64,000 nt of DNA from CAIYZT01 sp947461435 (lineage in GTDB: Bacteria; Pseudomonadota; Alphaproteobacteria; Rhodobacterales; Rhodobacteraceae), in NCBI GenBank assembly GCA_965284435.1, contig OZ260083.1, positions 186,001 through 250,000 on the forward strand, given 5' to 3'. The notes under the pieces were generated by a model. That model did not search any database. It had not been told where the DNA came from and worked only from the letters and a program-made list of their open reading frames with translations. A program made the translations under genes and the position numbers. This document shows, piece by piece, positions 33,523 through 42,342 of this stretch; position 1 is the first letter of the stretch; every line of letters begins with the position of its first letter.

Positions 33523-33552
33523 TGATCCAAAACTTGTATGCCGCCGTATCCC
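33523..33552 (+). promoter_or_regulatory. RpoE-type autoregulatory promoter candidate for rpoE-chrR
   Basis: TGATCC (33523-33528), 18 nt, then TATCCC (33547-33552). A TGATC-type -35 is the known hallmark of RpoE/ChrR promoters in R. sphaeroides, where rpoE is autoregulated. Transcription would begin near 33558, which argues against a translation start at 33557. Confidence 0.7.
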
Positions 33553-33619
33553 TAGCATGATCGCACAGACCATCACCCGTAAAATTGCCCCTTTCGCGCC
33601 GCTGCGCGGGCACTATGTT

Positions 33620-33635
33620 GCACCTGCACAGGTGC
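33620..33635 (+). promoter_or_regulatory. Perfect palindrome in the rpoE leader
   Basis: GCACCTG-CA-CAGGTGC lies between the predicted transcription start (about 33558) and the chosen start codon at 33659. It could be an operator or a leader stem near the ribosome-binding site. Confidence 0.45.
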
Positions 33636-33658
33636 GGCAGATAAAGGGCAGTGTCAGA

Positions 33659-34198
33659 GTGGGTGTTGAGCCGGGCGATTTGGCTGAAATGATGCTGGCC
33701 GTTCGCGACCGGCAGGACAAAGCGGCCTTTGCCGCCTTGTTTCGTCATTTTGCGCCGCGCGTGAAGGGCTTTTTGATGAAAGCCGGATCTGACGCGGCGA
33801 CCGCCGAAGAATGTGCGCAGGATGTCATGGCCACGCTGTGGCATAAGGCGCATCTTTTTGATCCGGGGCGCGCCTCAGTGGCGACATGGGTTTTCACCAT
33901 CGCCCGAAACAGAAGAATCGACATGGCCCGCAAGGAGCGCCGCCCGGACCCGGAAGACGTTGTCTGGGGATCCGACGACGCGCCCGATCAAGCCGATGTT
34001 TATGCCGCCGCCGAGGACGCCAGGCGTCTTCAACTTGCCTTGGCAGATCTGCCCGAAAAGCAACGCGCCTTGATTCAGCGCGCCTATTTCGGGGATCTGT
34101 CGCACAGCGAGTTGGCCGAAGAAACTGGCCTGCCCCTTGGCACAATAAAATCCCGTATTCGCTTGGCGCTTGATCGCCTGCGCAACAAGATGACGTGA
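33659..34198 (+). CDS. rpoE: RpoE-family ECF sigma factor (ECF11-like, ChrR partner)
   Basis: 179-aa ECF sigma factor. Region 2 is DKAAFAALFRHFAPRVKGFL through AEECAQDVMATLWHKAHLFDP and WVFTIARNRRIDMARKERR; region 4 is LADLPEKQRALIQRAYFGDLSHSELAEETGLPLGTIKSRIRLALDRLR. It directs the singlet-oxygen and oxidative-stress regulon and is held inactive by ChrR, encoded next. The start is uncertain: an ATG at 33557 is too close to the predicted promoter, so I prefer the GTG at 33659 with AAAGGG 10 nt upstream; ATGs at 33689/33692 are alternatives. The stop is followed after 5 nt by chrR. Confidence 0.9.
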   Translation: MGVEPGDLAEMMLAVRDRQDKAAFAALFRHFAPRVKGFLMKAGSDAATAEECAQDVMATLWHKAHLFDPGRASVATWVFTIARNRRIDMARKERRPDPEDVVWGSDDAPDQADVYAAAEDARRLQLALADLPEKQRALIQRAYFGDLSHSELAEETGLPLGTIKSRIRLALDRLRNKMT

Positions 34199-34203
34199 AG
34201 AAC

Positions 34204-34851
34204 ATGACCGCAAACACCATCCAACATCACATCTCAGATTCTTTGTTGATGAGCTATGCCGCCGGCAGCTTGCCAGAGGCCTTCAGCCTTGTCGTCGCTG
34301 CCCATGTTTCGCTGTGCGATGAGTGCCGGGCGCAGCTGGCTGCCTTTGAGGCGGTCGGCGGTGCGGTGGTCGAGGGCGAGCAGGCCAGCATGAGCCAAGG
34401 GGCGCTGGATCAGTGTCTGGCCCGTATTGAGGGACCCGCGCCGAAGGGCGAACCAAAGCCGCGTCGCCAGGGCATTCTGCCCGGTCCTTTGGCCGGATAT
34501 GTGGGCGGCGATCTGTCGGCTGTCAAATGGAAGCAACTGGCGGGCGGGGTTCGGCAGGCAATCTTGCCAACGGCCAAAGGGGCGACAGCGCGGCTTTTGC
34601 ATATTCCGGCAGGGGCGGCCGTTCCGGATCACGGACATCGCGGGTTGGAACTGACGCTGGTGCTGCAAGGGGCCTTTCGCGATGACGATGGCCGCTATGG
34701 GCCGGGGGATGTTGAAATTGCCGGCGAGGCGGTCGATCACACGCCGGTGGCCGAAGCGGGGGCAGATTGCATCTGCCTTGCGGCCACGGATGCGCCGTTG
34801 CGCTTTCGGGGGCTGTTCCCCCGTCTTTTGCAGCCGCTGTTCCGGATCTGA
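34204..34851 (+). CDS. chrR: ChrR-type zinc anti-sigma factor
   Basis: 215-aa anti-sigma factor. The N-terminal zinc anti-sigma domain has an early histidine pair (IQHHISDSLLMSYAAGSLPEAFSL) and the H-x3-C-x2-C motif in HVSLCDECRAQL. The C-terminal cupin (about 105-205) has HGHRGLELTLVLQG and DVEIAGEAVDHTP, the second zinc site needed for singlet-oxygen sensing in R. sphaeroides ChrR. It binds RpoE and releases it under stress. Start ATG 34204 is taken; a GTG at 34195 overlapping the rpoE stop is possible. It converges with hutD, the two stops directly abutting (TGATCA). Confidence 0.92.
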   Translation: MTANTIQHHISDSLLMSYAAGSLPEAFSLVVAAHVSLCDECRAQLAAFEAVGGAVVEGEQASMSQGALDQCLARIEGPAPKGEPKPRRQGILPGPLAGYVGGDLSAVKWKQLAGGVRQAILPTAKGATARLLHIPAGAAVPDHGHRGLELTLVLQGAFRDDDGRYGPGDVEIAGEAVDHTPVAEAGADCICLAATDAPLRFRGLFPRLLQPLFRI

Positions 34852-35346
34852 TCAGACCGGCAAACCGACCAAAACAGCAGGCCCATCTGCGATGAAGCCG
34901 AAGGGTTCATCTGTCAGCAGCAGTTTTGCCTGATCTGGCCAGTACAGCGCTGAAAGGCCGCCGGGAACAACGGTTTCGGCATGCGTCAGAACGCGCACCT
35001 GCGCGGGGCCAAGGTGGCGCGCGGTCATGACGTTGAAATCATCCGACGGCGCCCGGACCCCGGCAGCGCGCAAGGGAAGATCGCCTGCAAAAGCCACCGG
35101 CACCCAAGGGCGGGCCTGCAAGGATACCCCGTCGCCCAGAAGGTCAAATCCGGGGCCTGTGAGGACCGTCAGAACCCTGTCGATCCCTGCAAAGACCGAA
35201 AACGGGCCATCTTCCACCACGCTGGCCCGGGACAATCGCCAGAGCATTTCCCCTGACTGATCGGCGCGGGCCAATTCGACGGTCACGCCCTTGCCATTGG
35301 CCCAAGGCATGGTTTTGAAATCCTCCCCTGCCAGCCAGCGCCTCAT
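34852..35346 (-). CDS. HutD/Ves-family cupin protein
   Basis: 164-aa HutD-family protein: MPWANGKGVTVELAR at the N-terminus, ASVVEDGPFSVFAGIDRVLTVLTG in the first cupin half and DDFNVMTAR in the second. HutD is linked to histidine utilisation in some bacteria and Ves to cold growth in E. coli, with no settled biochemical role. Here there is no hut cluster. The start overlaps the rmuC stop as ATGA, so it is read as the third gene of mutL-rmuC-hutD. Confidence 0.85.
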   Translation of the reverse strand: MRRWLAGEDFKTMPWANGKGVTVELARADQSGEMLWRLSRASVVEDGPFSVFAGIDRVLTVLTGPGFDLLGDGVSLQARPWVPVAFAGDLPLRAAGVRAPSDDFNVMTARHLGPAQVRVLTHAETVVPGGLSALYWPDQAKLLLTDEPFGFIADGPAVLVGLPV

Positions 35347-36503
35347 TCGGCGGCCGGGGCGATGGGCAGTGGTTTTGGATCGGGCTGCGCCAGTTCCTCA
35401 AAATCGAAATTGTCCAGACGGCGGGCCCGTTTGCCGGCCTTGTCCGACGAAATCTTGATCTCTTCGATGTCTTTGGCGGCCAAGGCAAAATGCCTGTCCA
35501 GATTGCCCACGCGCTCTCCCAGACGATCCACGTCTTTGTACAACTCGCCCAATTCCTTGCGGATTGCGCCAGCCTGTTCGCGCATTCGGGCATCTTTCAG
35601 CACTGCGCGCATGGTATTGAGCGTGGCCATGCAGGTGGTGGGCGAGACGATCCAGACGCGGGCCGCAAACCCTTCGCGAACGATTTCGGGGAAATTGGCG
35701 TGAAGTTCAGCATAGACCGCTTCGGACGGCAGGAACATGAGCGCGCCATCGGCGGTTTCGCCTTCGATGATGTACTTTTCAGAAATCGCACGGATGTGCG
35801 CGCGCACGGCTGTTCGCATGGCTTGGGCCGCTTCGTTGACGGCGCGGGGCGTATCGGCGCGCCGGATGGCCTCGTACGCTTCAAGCGGGAACTTGGCATC
35901 GATCACAATGGGGCCGGGCGGGTTTGGCAGATGCACCAGACAATCCGCGCGTTTGCCGTTCGAAAGCGTGGCCTGCATTTCGTAGGCATCGCTGGGCAGC
36001 GCTTTGTGCACGATGTCGTTCAACTGAATTTCGCCAAAGGCGCCGCGGGTCTGCTTGTTTGACAGGATATCTTGCAAGGACAAGACGTTTCCGGACAGCT
36101 TTTCAATATTGGCCTGGGCCTTGTCGATCGTCTCCAGACGGGTGTGCAATTCGCCCAAAGAGCGCGCGGTACGGGTGGCGGTGCCGTGCAGGCTTTCGCC
36201 CATGGCGCGCTGAACTTCGGCCAGACGGACCTCCATCATTTGCAGCATCGCGGTTTGGCTGACCGCTTGTGTTTCGCCGACGTGATGCAGGCCGCCCGCA
36301 AGCCGTTCCTGTCCATCGGACAAGCCCTGAACCCGCTGTGCAAGCCAGCCCATTTCGCGCAGCAAGGGTTCGGTCGCCGTGGCCGAGCGCCCCGCAACCC
36401 GCAGAATCAGGACCAAGAACAGCACCAGACCCAGAGCCGCCCCGCCAATCAGCAGAACCTCTGGCGAGTTCCATTCAAAACGCGTGCCAAAAAGGGTGAT
36501 CAT
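35343..36503 (-). CDS. rmuC: DNA recombination protein RmuC
   Basis: 386-aa protein with an N-terminal transmembrane helix (residues about 18-37), a long coiled-coil region, and the conserved RmuC nuclease-like domain: LSNKQTRGAFGEIQLNDIV, DCLVHLPNP, VIDAKFPLEAY, ALMFLPSEAVYAEL and VWIVSPTTCMATLNTM. RmuC limits inversions at short inverted repeats. The start at 36503 overlaps the mutL stop as ATGA; longer frames run inside mutL and are rejected. Confidence 0.93.
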   Translation of the reverse strand: MITLFGTRFEWNSPEVLLIGGAALGLVLFLVLILRVAGRSATATEPLLREMGWLAQRVQGLSDGQERLAGGLHHVGETQAVSQTAMLQMMEVRLAEVQRAMGESLHGTATRTARSLGELHTRLETIDKAQANIEKLSGNVLSLQDILSNKQTRGAFGEIQLNDIVHKALPSDAYEMQATLSNGKRADCLVHLPNPPGPIVIDAKFPLEAYEAIRRADTPRAVNEAAQAMRTAVRAHIRAISEKYIIEGETADGALMFLPSEAVYAELHANFPEIVREGFAARVWIVSPTTCMATLNTMRAVLKDARMREQAGAIRKELGELYKDVDRLGERVGNLDRHFALAAKDIEEIKISSDKAGKRARRLDNFDFEELAQPDPKPLPIAPAAE

Positions 36504-38350
36504 TTGCGTCCGAAAAGCCTTTCGATATCGCTTAACTTCAGTTCCACATAGGTCGGTCGGCCGTGGTTGCACTGACCGGAATGCGGGGTCACTTCCATCT
36601 CGCGCAGCAGGGCGTTCATCTCTTCGGCCCGCATGTGCCGGCCCGAGCGCACGGAGCCATGACAGGCCATGCGGCTAAGGATCGCCTCAATCCGGGATTG
36701 GACAAGCTGGCTTTGGCCCAGATCGGACAGTTCATCCAGAACATCACGAAGCAGGGCGGCAGCGGGGGCATTGCCCAGAACGGCCGGCATTTCGCGCACC
36801 GCAACCGCCCCGCCGCCAAAAGGTTCGATCGCAAGGCCCAGACGGGCCAGATCCGGCGCATGCGACAAGATCAGCGCCGCATCTGCGGGGGAGAGTTCAA
36901 CAATCTCAGGGATCAGCAGCGCCTGTGCCGTGATGCCCGTTTCGGCCATCTGGCGTTTCAAGCGTTCGTAGACCAGACGTTCATGTGCGGCATGTTGATC
37001 GACGATGACCATCCCCGTTGCCGTTTGGGCGATGATGTAATTTTCATGGACCTGTGCGCGGGCCGCGCCCAAAGGATGGGTTTCATCATCCAAGGCCTGC
37101 GAAGGTTCGACGCGGGCGGAAGGTGCCTGATCAAAGCCGCCCGAGGCTTCGGCGAAACCTTCGGGCGCCTGAAAGGCAAACGCGCGGGCAAAACTGGATT
37201 GCGAGGGGCGGTCCATCTGATACTGGCGCGCAGCCGCCATGGGTTCGGGGCGCATTGCGGACAACGTGGCATCGGCCACGGTGCTGCTGGCGCGGTGTCC
37301 GGCCCCGGTCAGCGCGCTGCGCAGTGCCGTGATGATCAGCGCCCGCACCGCCTCGGGCTCGCGAAAGCGCACTTCGGATTTGGCGGGATGCACGTTCACA
37401 TCCACACGCTGTGGATCCACAACCAGATTGAGCACGGCCGCGGGGTGACGGTCGCGGCTGAGAAAATCGAAATAGGCCGCCCGCAGCGCCCCGTAAAGCT
37501 GTCGGTCCAGAACGGGGCGACCATTCACAAAAACAAATTGCTGCACCGAGGATCCGCGCGAATAGGTGGGCAAGGCGGCATAGCCGACCAGATGCAGGCC
37601 GTCCCGATCTGCATCAATGCGCAGGGCGTTGGTGGTAAAGTCGGCACCCAGAATGCCCGTCAGGCGACCGTGCAGGGCATCAAAGAAATCGCCATTTTGC
37701 GGATCGGCGCGAAAAAGCACGCGGGGGGCCTCGCCCTCGGTCACTTCGGTGAGGGTGAAGCCCACGTGGGGTTCTGCCATCGCAAGACGGCGCACAACAT
37801 CGGCTATGGCCTGCGCCTCGGCGCGGTCTGTGCGCAGAAACTTCAGCCGCGCCGGGGTGGCGTAGAACAGATCGCGCAGTTCAACCACCGTGCCCTTGGT
37901 AAGGCCGGCCGGGCGCACGGGCCCTTCGCGCCCGCCCGCGACGGTGACGCTTGCCCCATCGTGCCCGTCGGTACGGCTGGTCAACGTCAGGCGCCCAACG
38001 GCCCCAAGACTGGCCAAGGCTTCGCCGCGAAAGCCGAAGGATTGAATGTTCAACAGATCTGACCCGTCGATCTTTGACGTCGCATGCCGTGCCACGGCCA
38101 GCGGCAAATCGGCGGCCGTCATGCCGCAGCCATCATCTGTGACGCGGATCAACACCTTGCCGCCGGCAGAAAAATCCACCGCAATCCGGCGCGCCCCGGC
38201 ATCAAGGGAGTTTTCGATCAGCTCTTTTACGGCGCTGGCCGGTCGTTCCACGACCTCGCCCGCCGCGATGCGGTTGATGGCCGCCTCGTCCAACGGGCGG
38301 ATCACGGGGCGCCCTTCGGCGCCCGATATCTTGGGTTCATATAACGTCAT
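36500..38350 (-). CDS. mutL: DNA mismatch repair protein MutL
   Basis: 616-aa protein. The N-terminal GHKL ATPase has AINRIAAGEVVERPASAVKE, ENSLDAGA, DDGCGM, RHATSKI and GFRGEALASLG; the transducer ends with DVNVHPAKSEVRF. A variable linker (about 340-430) leads to the C-terminal dimerisation/endonuclease domain with DQHAAHERLVYE, ACHGSVRSG and CNHGRPTYVEL. The DQHA(X)2E(X)4E metal site predicts nicking activity, as expected in organisms without MutH. First of the mutL-rmuC-hutD operon. Confidence 0.96.
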   Translation of the reverse strand: MTLYEPKISGAEGRPVIRPLDEAAINRIAAGEVVERPASAVKELIENSLDAGARRIAVDFSAGGKVLIRVTDDGCGMTAADLPLAVARHATSKIDGSDLLNIQSFGFRGEALASLGAVGRLTLTSRTDGHDGASVTVAGGREGPVRPAGLTKGTVVELRDLFYATPARLKFLRTDRAEAQAIADVVRRLAMAEPHVGFTLTEVTEGEAPRVLFRADPQNGDFFDALHGRLTGILGADFTTNALRIDADRDGLHLVGYAALPTYSRGSSVQQFVFVNGRPVLDRQLYGALRAAYFDFLSRDRHPAAVLNLVVDPQRVDVNVHPAKSEVRFREPEAVRALIITALRSALTGAGHRASSTVADATLSAMRPEPMAAARQYQMDRPSQSSFARAFAFQAPEGFAEASGGFDQAPSARVEPSQALDDETHPLGAARAQVHENYIIAQTATGMVIVDQHAAHERLVYERLKRQMAETGITAQALLIPEIVELSPADAALILSHAPDLARLGLAIEPFGGGAVAVREMPAVLGNAPAAALLRDVLDELSDLGQSQLVQSRIEAILSRMACHGSVRSGRHMRAEEMNALLREMEVTPHSGQCNHGRPTYVELKLSDIERLFGRK

Positions 38351-38424
38351 ACCACCAATCCTAGCAGGACTGGACAGATTCGGCCAACCTGATTCCGAAG
38401 GGGCCCGGGGCCGCCCCTGCGCCG

Positions 38425-39780
38425 CTATTCGGTGGCGGTCAGACCGGTGCCCTGCCCCACGACCATCACGAACAGCTTGGCCGGGTCCATCAGACGCGCC
38501 GCCACCCGGGCGACGTCTTGTGCCGTGACGGCTTCGACCTTTGCGTTGCGGGTCTTGGGATAGTCCGGGGTCAAGCCGAGCGTTTGCATGCCCACCATGA
38601 TCCCTGCAATCGCGCCATTGCCGTCAAACCGCAGAGGGTAAGACCCGGTCAAATAGCGTTTGGCCGCCTCAAGCTCTGGGTCGGTGATGCCGCTTGTGGC
38701 CATGCGCGCCCATTCCTCGCGCAGCACCTTCACCGCCTCGGCCGCCGTATCGACCCCTGTCGCGAAGGACCCCGAGATCAGTTCGGCCTGATCATAAACC
38801 GCCAACGAGGTGCCAACGCCATAGGTCAGGCCGCGCTTTTCCCGCAATTCGTCCATCAGGCGTGATCCAAATCGATCGCCGCCCAGAACTTCGTTCATCA
38901 CAACGGCGGCAAAATAATCTGGATCGTCAAACCGGATTCCGGGGGCCGCAAAGACAACCACGGCCTGCGGCCCCGGAAAATCCTGCACGGCAAGCCCTTG
39001 CTGCGCCGCAATCTGGGCCCGTTCAGGCAAGGCTGGACCGCTGGCGGGCAAGGCGCCCAAAAGTTCATCCAGCAAGATGCCCAGTTGTTCGGCGGTAATG
39101 TCCCCTGAGGCGGCCACGGTCATGCGGTCGCGGGCCAGGGCATTTTTGTGGGCCGCCACGATGTCACCGCGCGTCAGGGCCGTCACGCTGTCGATCGTGC
39201 CATCGGTTGGCAGGCCGTAGACATGCCCCGGAAACATTCGCGCACTTAACGCCTGACCGGCCATCGCGCCGGGATCCTTGGATTCCGACCGCAGATTGGC
39301 CAGCACCTGACCCCGCACCCGTTCCACGGCGTCGTCATCAAATCGCGGGGCGTTCAGGGCCTGCCGCAACAGATCGATGGAGGCATCGCGGTTGTCGGTC
39401 AGAAAACGGGCGCGAACGGAAACGCCATCAATGTCACTGGAAAACCGAAATTCGGCCGCCAGACCATCGCGCGCGGCGGCAAAACCCTGCGCATCCATTT
39501 CGCCCGCGCCTTCTTCGATCAGGGCGGTCATCAAGTTGGTGGCGCCGCGCTTGTCGGCCGCATCCAGCGATGTTCCCCCCTGAAACCGGATCGACAGGGC
39601 GGTAAAGGGAATGCCATGCTCTTCGACCAGCCAGGCCTTGATCCCGCCGGGCGAAATCACCTCTTGGATGGTAGCCTCGGCCCAGGCTGGGGCGGCAAGA
39701 ACCACAAAACCCAGACCCAAAATCGCCCGCCGTGCCGCGGCAAACAGTCCTGCAGACTGGCCCCTTGAAAACCCGATCAT
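38425..39780 (-). CDS. M16-family peptidase-like protein lacking the zinc motif
   Basis: 451-aa exported protein (signal-like region about residues 12-36, ending APAWAEA). It aligns with M16 metallopeptidases (FQGGTSLDAADKRGATNLMTALIEEGAG, LMDELREKRGLTYGVGTS) but where active members have HxxEH it reads NLMTALIEEG, so it should be catalytically dead. Such subunits pair with an active M16 partner, encoded immediately upstream with an ATGA overlap. The two probably form a periplasmic heterodimer degrading peptides. Confidence 0.9.
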   Translation of the reverse strand: MIGFSRGQSAGLFAAARRAILGLGFVVLAAPAWAEATIQEVISPGGIKAWLVEEHGIPFTALSIRFQGGTSLDAADKRGATNLMTALIEEGAGEMDAQGFAAARDGLAAEFRFSSDIDGVSVRARFLTDNRDASIDLLRQALNAPRFDDDAVERVRGQVLANLRSESKDPGAMAGQALSARMFPGHVYGLPTDGTIDSVTALTRGDIVAAHKNALARDRMTVAASGDITAEQLGILLDELLGALPASGPALPERAQIAAQQGLAVQDFPGPQAVVVFAAPGIRFDDPDYFAAVVMNEVLGGDRFGSRLMDELREKRGLTYGVGTSLAVYDQAELISGSFATGVDTAAEAVKVLREEWARMATSGITDPELEAAKRYLTGSYPLRFDGNGAIAGIMVGMQTLGLTPDYPKTRNAKVEAVTAQDVARVAARLMDPAKLFVMVVGQGTGLTATE

Positions 39781-41105
39781 TGCGCCACCTCTTTTGCCGA
39801 AAGCCATCCCGTTACCGACTGTTGGGGCACCAAAACCTCGCGCGCGACGGACATCACATCATCCGTCGTGACATCGGCCACAACACCGGGCCAATCCTGA
39901 ACATCTTTCACGCTGAGCCCGACGGTCAGAGCGGCGCCGTATTTTTGCGCCAATCCCTGTGTGCTGTCAGAGGCATAGACATCAGCCGCGCGCACCTGCG
40001 CCTTGATGCGGGCGAATTCATCGGCATCGACCCCGTCTGTCAGGAATTTCGCCAAGACCTTGTCCAGCGCCGCCTCGGCGTCTTTCAAGCTGACATCGGG
40101 CAGAGGCACCACCGTGATCTGTAGGCTGGAGGTGTCGATAGAGGTGCCATCATAGCCGGCCCCGGAATACACAGCGATCTTCTGGTCAAACTGCAAGGAT
40201 CGCGCCAGAACCGAGGTTGTGGGATTGCCGCCCAAGAGTTCGGCCAGCAAAACCATCGCAGCCGCCTTGCGCTGATCGCCCGGGTTCCGCTCGGGCGCGA
40301 GATAGCTGCGCGTTACATAGGGTTCGGACACGCGTTCATCGACCATGGCAATCCGGCGCGGTGCCAGTTGGGGCGGCTCGCTGGGCCGCAGGCGCGGCGT
40401 GATGGCGGTTGAAGGCGGCAAGGGACCGAAATGCTTTTCGGCCATGGCCTTGACCTGTTGCGGTGTCACATCGCCCGCCACGACCAAAATCGCATTGTTG
40501 GGCGCATAATTGGCCCGGTAAAAGGCAATCGCGTCTTCGCGGGTCAAGGCCTCCATCTCGTGCTTCCAACCGATCACGGGGCGGCCGTAGGGATGGTTCA
40601 TGTACAAGGAGGCGTCCAACTGCTCTCCCATAAGCGCCGAAGGTTCGCTGTCGGTGCGCTGGGCGCGTTCTTGGATGATCACGTCTCGTTCGGTCGCAAC
40701 ATCTTCTACCGTCAGCTTAAGACCGACCATTCGGTCAGCCTCCATCTGCATCATGCGGTCCAACTCAGACGAGGCAACCCGCTGAAAATACGCGGTGTAA
40801 TCCCACGAGGTGAAGGCATTGTCGTTGCCGCCCGTTGCCTCGACAGTGGCCGAAAACTCGCCGGGGGCCAGATCGCCGGTTCCTTGAAACATCAGGTGTT
40901 CCAGAAAATGCGCAACGCCGGAATGTCCTGACGCTTCGTCTGCGGCGCCAATGCGGTACCAAACCATGTTCACCACGACGGGCGCACGGTGGTCTTCGAT
41001 CACCACGGCCTGCAATCCGTTCGGCAGGGAAAATTCGCTGATCTCGGCGCCCAGCGCGGGCTGGGCCAGGATCGTGGTCAGGGCGAGCCAGGCAAAGGTG
41101 CGCAT
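39777..41105 (-). CDS. M16-family zinc metallopeptidase (active subunit)
   Basis: 442-aa exported peptidase with a signal peptide (MRTFAWLALTTILAQPALGAE). The zinc-binding HFLEH motif lies in SGVAHFLEHLMFQGT, with the distal glutamate in ATERDVIIQE. The C-terminal M16 domain begins around residue 200 (YAPNNAILVVAGDV). The start at 41105 is selected by GGAG 6 nt upstream and by the signal peptide; longer starts would add a non-conserved tail. It is coupled to the HxxEH-less partner downstream. Confidence 0.93.
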   Translation of the reverse strand: MRTFAWLALTTILAQPALGAEISEFSLPNGLQAVVIEDHRAPVVVNMVWYRIGAADEASGHSGVAHFLEHLMFQGTGDLAPGEFSATVEATGGNDNAFTSWDYTAYFQRVASSELDRMMQMEADRMVGLKLTVEDVATERDVIIQERAQRTDSEPSALMGEQLDASLYMNHPYGRPVIGWKHEMEALTREDAIAFYRANYAPNNAILVVAGDVTPQQVKAMAEKHFGPLPPSTAITPRLRPSEPPQLAPRRIAMVDERVSEPYVTRSYLAPERNPGDQRKAAAMVLLAELLGGNPTTSVLARSLQFDQKIAVYSGAGYDGTSIDTSSLQITVVPLPDVSLKDAEAALDKVLAKFLTDGVDADEFARIKAQVRAADVYASDSTQGLAQKYGAALTVGLSVKDVQDWPGVVADVTTDDVMSVAREVLVPQQSVTGWLSAKEVAQ

Positions 41106-41203
41106 CGGAAACTCCATCCATCGTGTCAAACGGAAAGCTACTGCTTTGCCCGTCCTTGACAAGCCGACAAAGACACAGGTGTCGCAGATGTGAGCGCCGG
41201 GCG

Positions 41204-41737
41204 CTACTCGCCGCCCAGTCGGGGCGGGGCAGACGGCGTACCAACGCCCGCTTGACGCCACTTTTCCAGCTCGCTTTGCTGATCCAGCGACATGGAGCGA
41301 TAGGCATCAAAATAGACATTTACGTTGAACAAACGCTCCAGCGGCCGACCCTTGTTGCGCTGGCGCCAATCCAGATCTTCGCTTGCCAGAATGTCACGAA
41401 CCGCCGCCAGAACCCCATAGCGTGCAGCATAAGCGATCAGCGCCTGATCGCTGGCCGGAACGGCCCCATCAAGGGTGCGCGGCTTGCCGCCCAGCGCCAG
41501 GATGGCATCGGCGCGAGGGTTTTGATCGGTCAGATTCGCGCCGCCCGGCGTGGGCTGCGGCAGGGTTGCCAGATCGGTCGGCATTTCAAGGGCTTTGGGC
41601 GGCAAAATGCCGAATTCATCGGGGCCAGCGGTGGCCGACCGAAGGTTCATCAACTCGGGCGTGCCGCTGGACGAGCATCCCGCCAGCGCTGTGACCAGTG
41701 CCACCATCGCCACCCGAAGTCCGCCTGAAACCGCCAT
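41204..41737 (-). CDS. DUF3035 lipoprotein (BamF-like)
   Basis: 177-aa lipoprotein with lipobox LAGC at about residue 21 followed by SSS. The mature part has PDEFGILPPKALEMPTDLATLPQPTPGG and NPRADAILALGG, characteristic of DUF3035. In alphaproteobacteria this family has been proposed as BamF, an accessory of the outer-membrane beta-barrel assembly machinery; I cite this from memory. It is encoded between lspA and the M16 pair, its usual neighbourhood in Rhodobacterales. Confidence 0.85.
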   Translation of the reverse strand: MAVSGGLRVAMVALVTALAGCSSSGTPELMNLRSATAGPDEFGILPPKALEMPTDLATLPQPTPGGANLTDQNPRADAILALGGKPRTLDGAVPASDQALIAYAARYGVLAAVRDILASEDLDWRQRNKGRPLERLFNVNVYFDAYRSMSLDQQSELEKWRQAGVGTPSAPPRLGGE

Positions 41738-41803
41738 TCATCCCTCCGCCCGGCTGCCCGGGCCCTCTGCCTCGCCTCGTCTTAGCCTATCCACCGGCCG
41801 TCG

Positions 41804-42286
41804 TCACGGGGTCTTTCCGCGCGCCCCGGTAAAGACCACAAGGCCCATTGCCCCGACAAAAATTGCGATATCTGCGACGTTGAAACTATAGGGGTTCTCG
41901 ATGCCGCAGCACGACATGTTCAGAAAATCCGCGACCGAGCCGTAGATCAGACGGTCCACCACATTTCCAAGCGCCCCGCCCACCAGAAGCCCTGCGGAGA
42001 TCTGTGCCTTGGGGCCGCCTTCGCGGCGCACCCAGACCAGAACCCAGGCCGAAATTGCCAAGGCCACGGCGATCAGGACCCAGCGGGTCAGATCATTGTC
42101 TGAGGACAGCAGCCCAAAGTTCACGCCCCGGTTCCAGGCCATCCGAAAGACAAGATAGGGCGCGAAAAAATCGTAATCCCCAATCTCTTTGAGGTTCAGC
42201 CACTGAACCACCATCCATTTGGACAGCTGATCCAAGCCAAAGGTCAGCCCCGCCCAAATCGCCACCCTGTTCATGCCCTGCCCCAT
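41804..42286 (-). CDS. lspA: Lipoprotein signal peptidase (signal peptidase II)
   Basis: 160-aa membrane aspartyl protease with four hydrophobic helices. The catalytic aspartates are in GNVVDRLIYGSVADFL and FNVADIAIFVG; NRGVNFGLL is the conserved loop. It cleaves signal peptides of diacylglyceryl-modified prolipoproteins such as those in this window. GAGGA precedes the ATG; an internal ATG four codons on is a second option. It sits downstream of purH and upstream of the DUF3035 lipoprotein gene. Confidence 0.95.
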   Translation of the reverse strand: MGQGMNRVAIWAGLTFGLDQLSKWMVVQWLNLKEIGDYDFFAPYLVFRMAWNRGVNFGLLSSDNDLTRWVLIAVALAISAWVLVWVRREGGPKAQISAGLLVGGALGNVVDRLIYGSVADFLNMSCCGIENPYSFNVADIAIFVGAMGLVVFTGARGKTP

Positions 42287-42342
42287 GATCCGTCCTCACC
42301 TCTCTCGCCGGGGAGGCCATCCCCGGCGGTGCACCGCCAAAA

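Noticed and set aside
33557..33658. RpoE start at the ATG at 33557
   Set aside because: It lies 5 nt after the predicted -10 element and adds residues unlike known RpoE N-termini.
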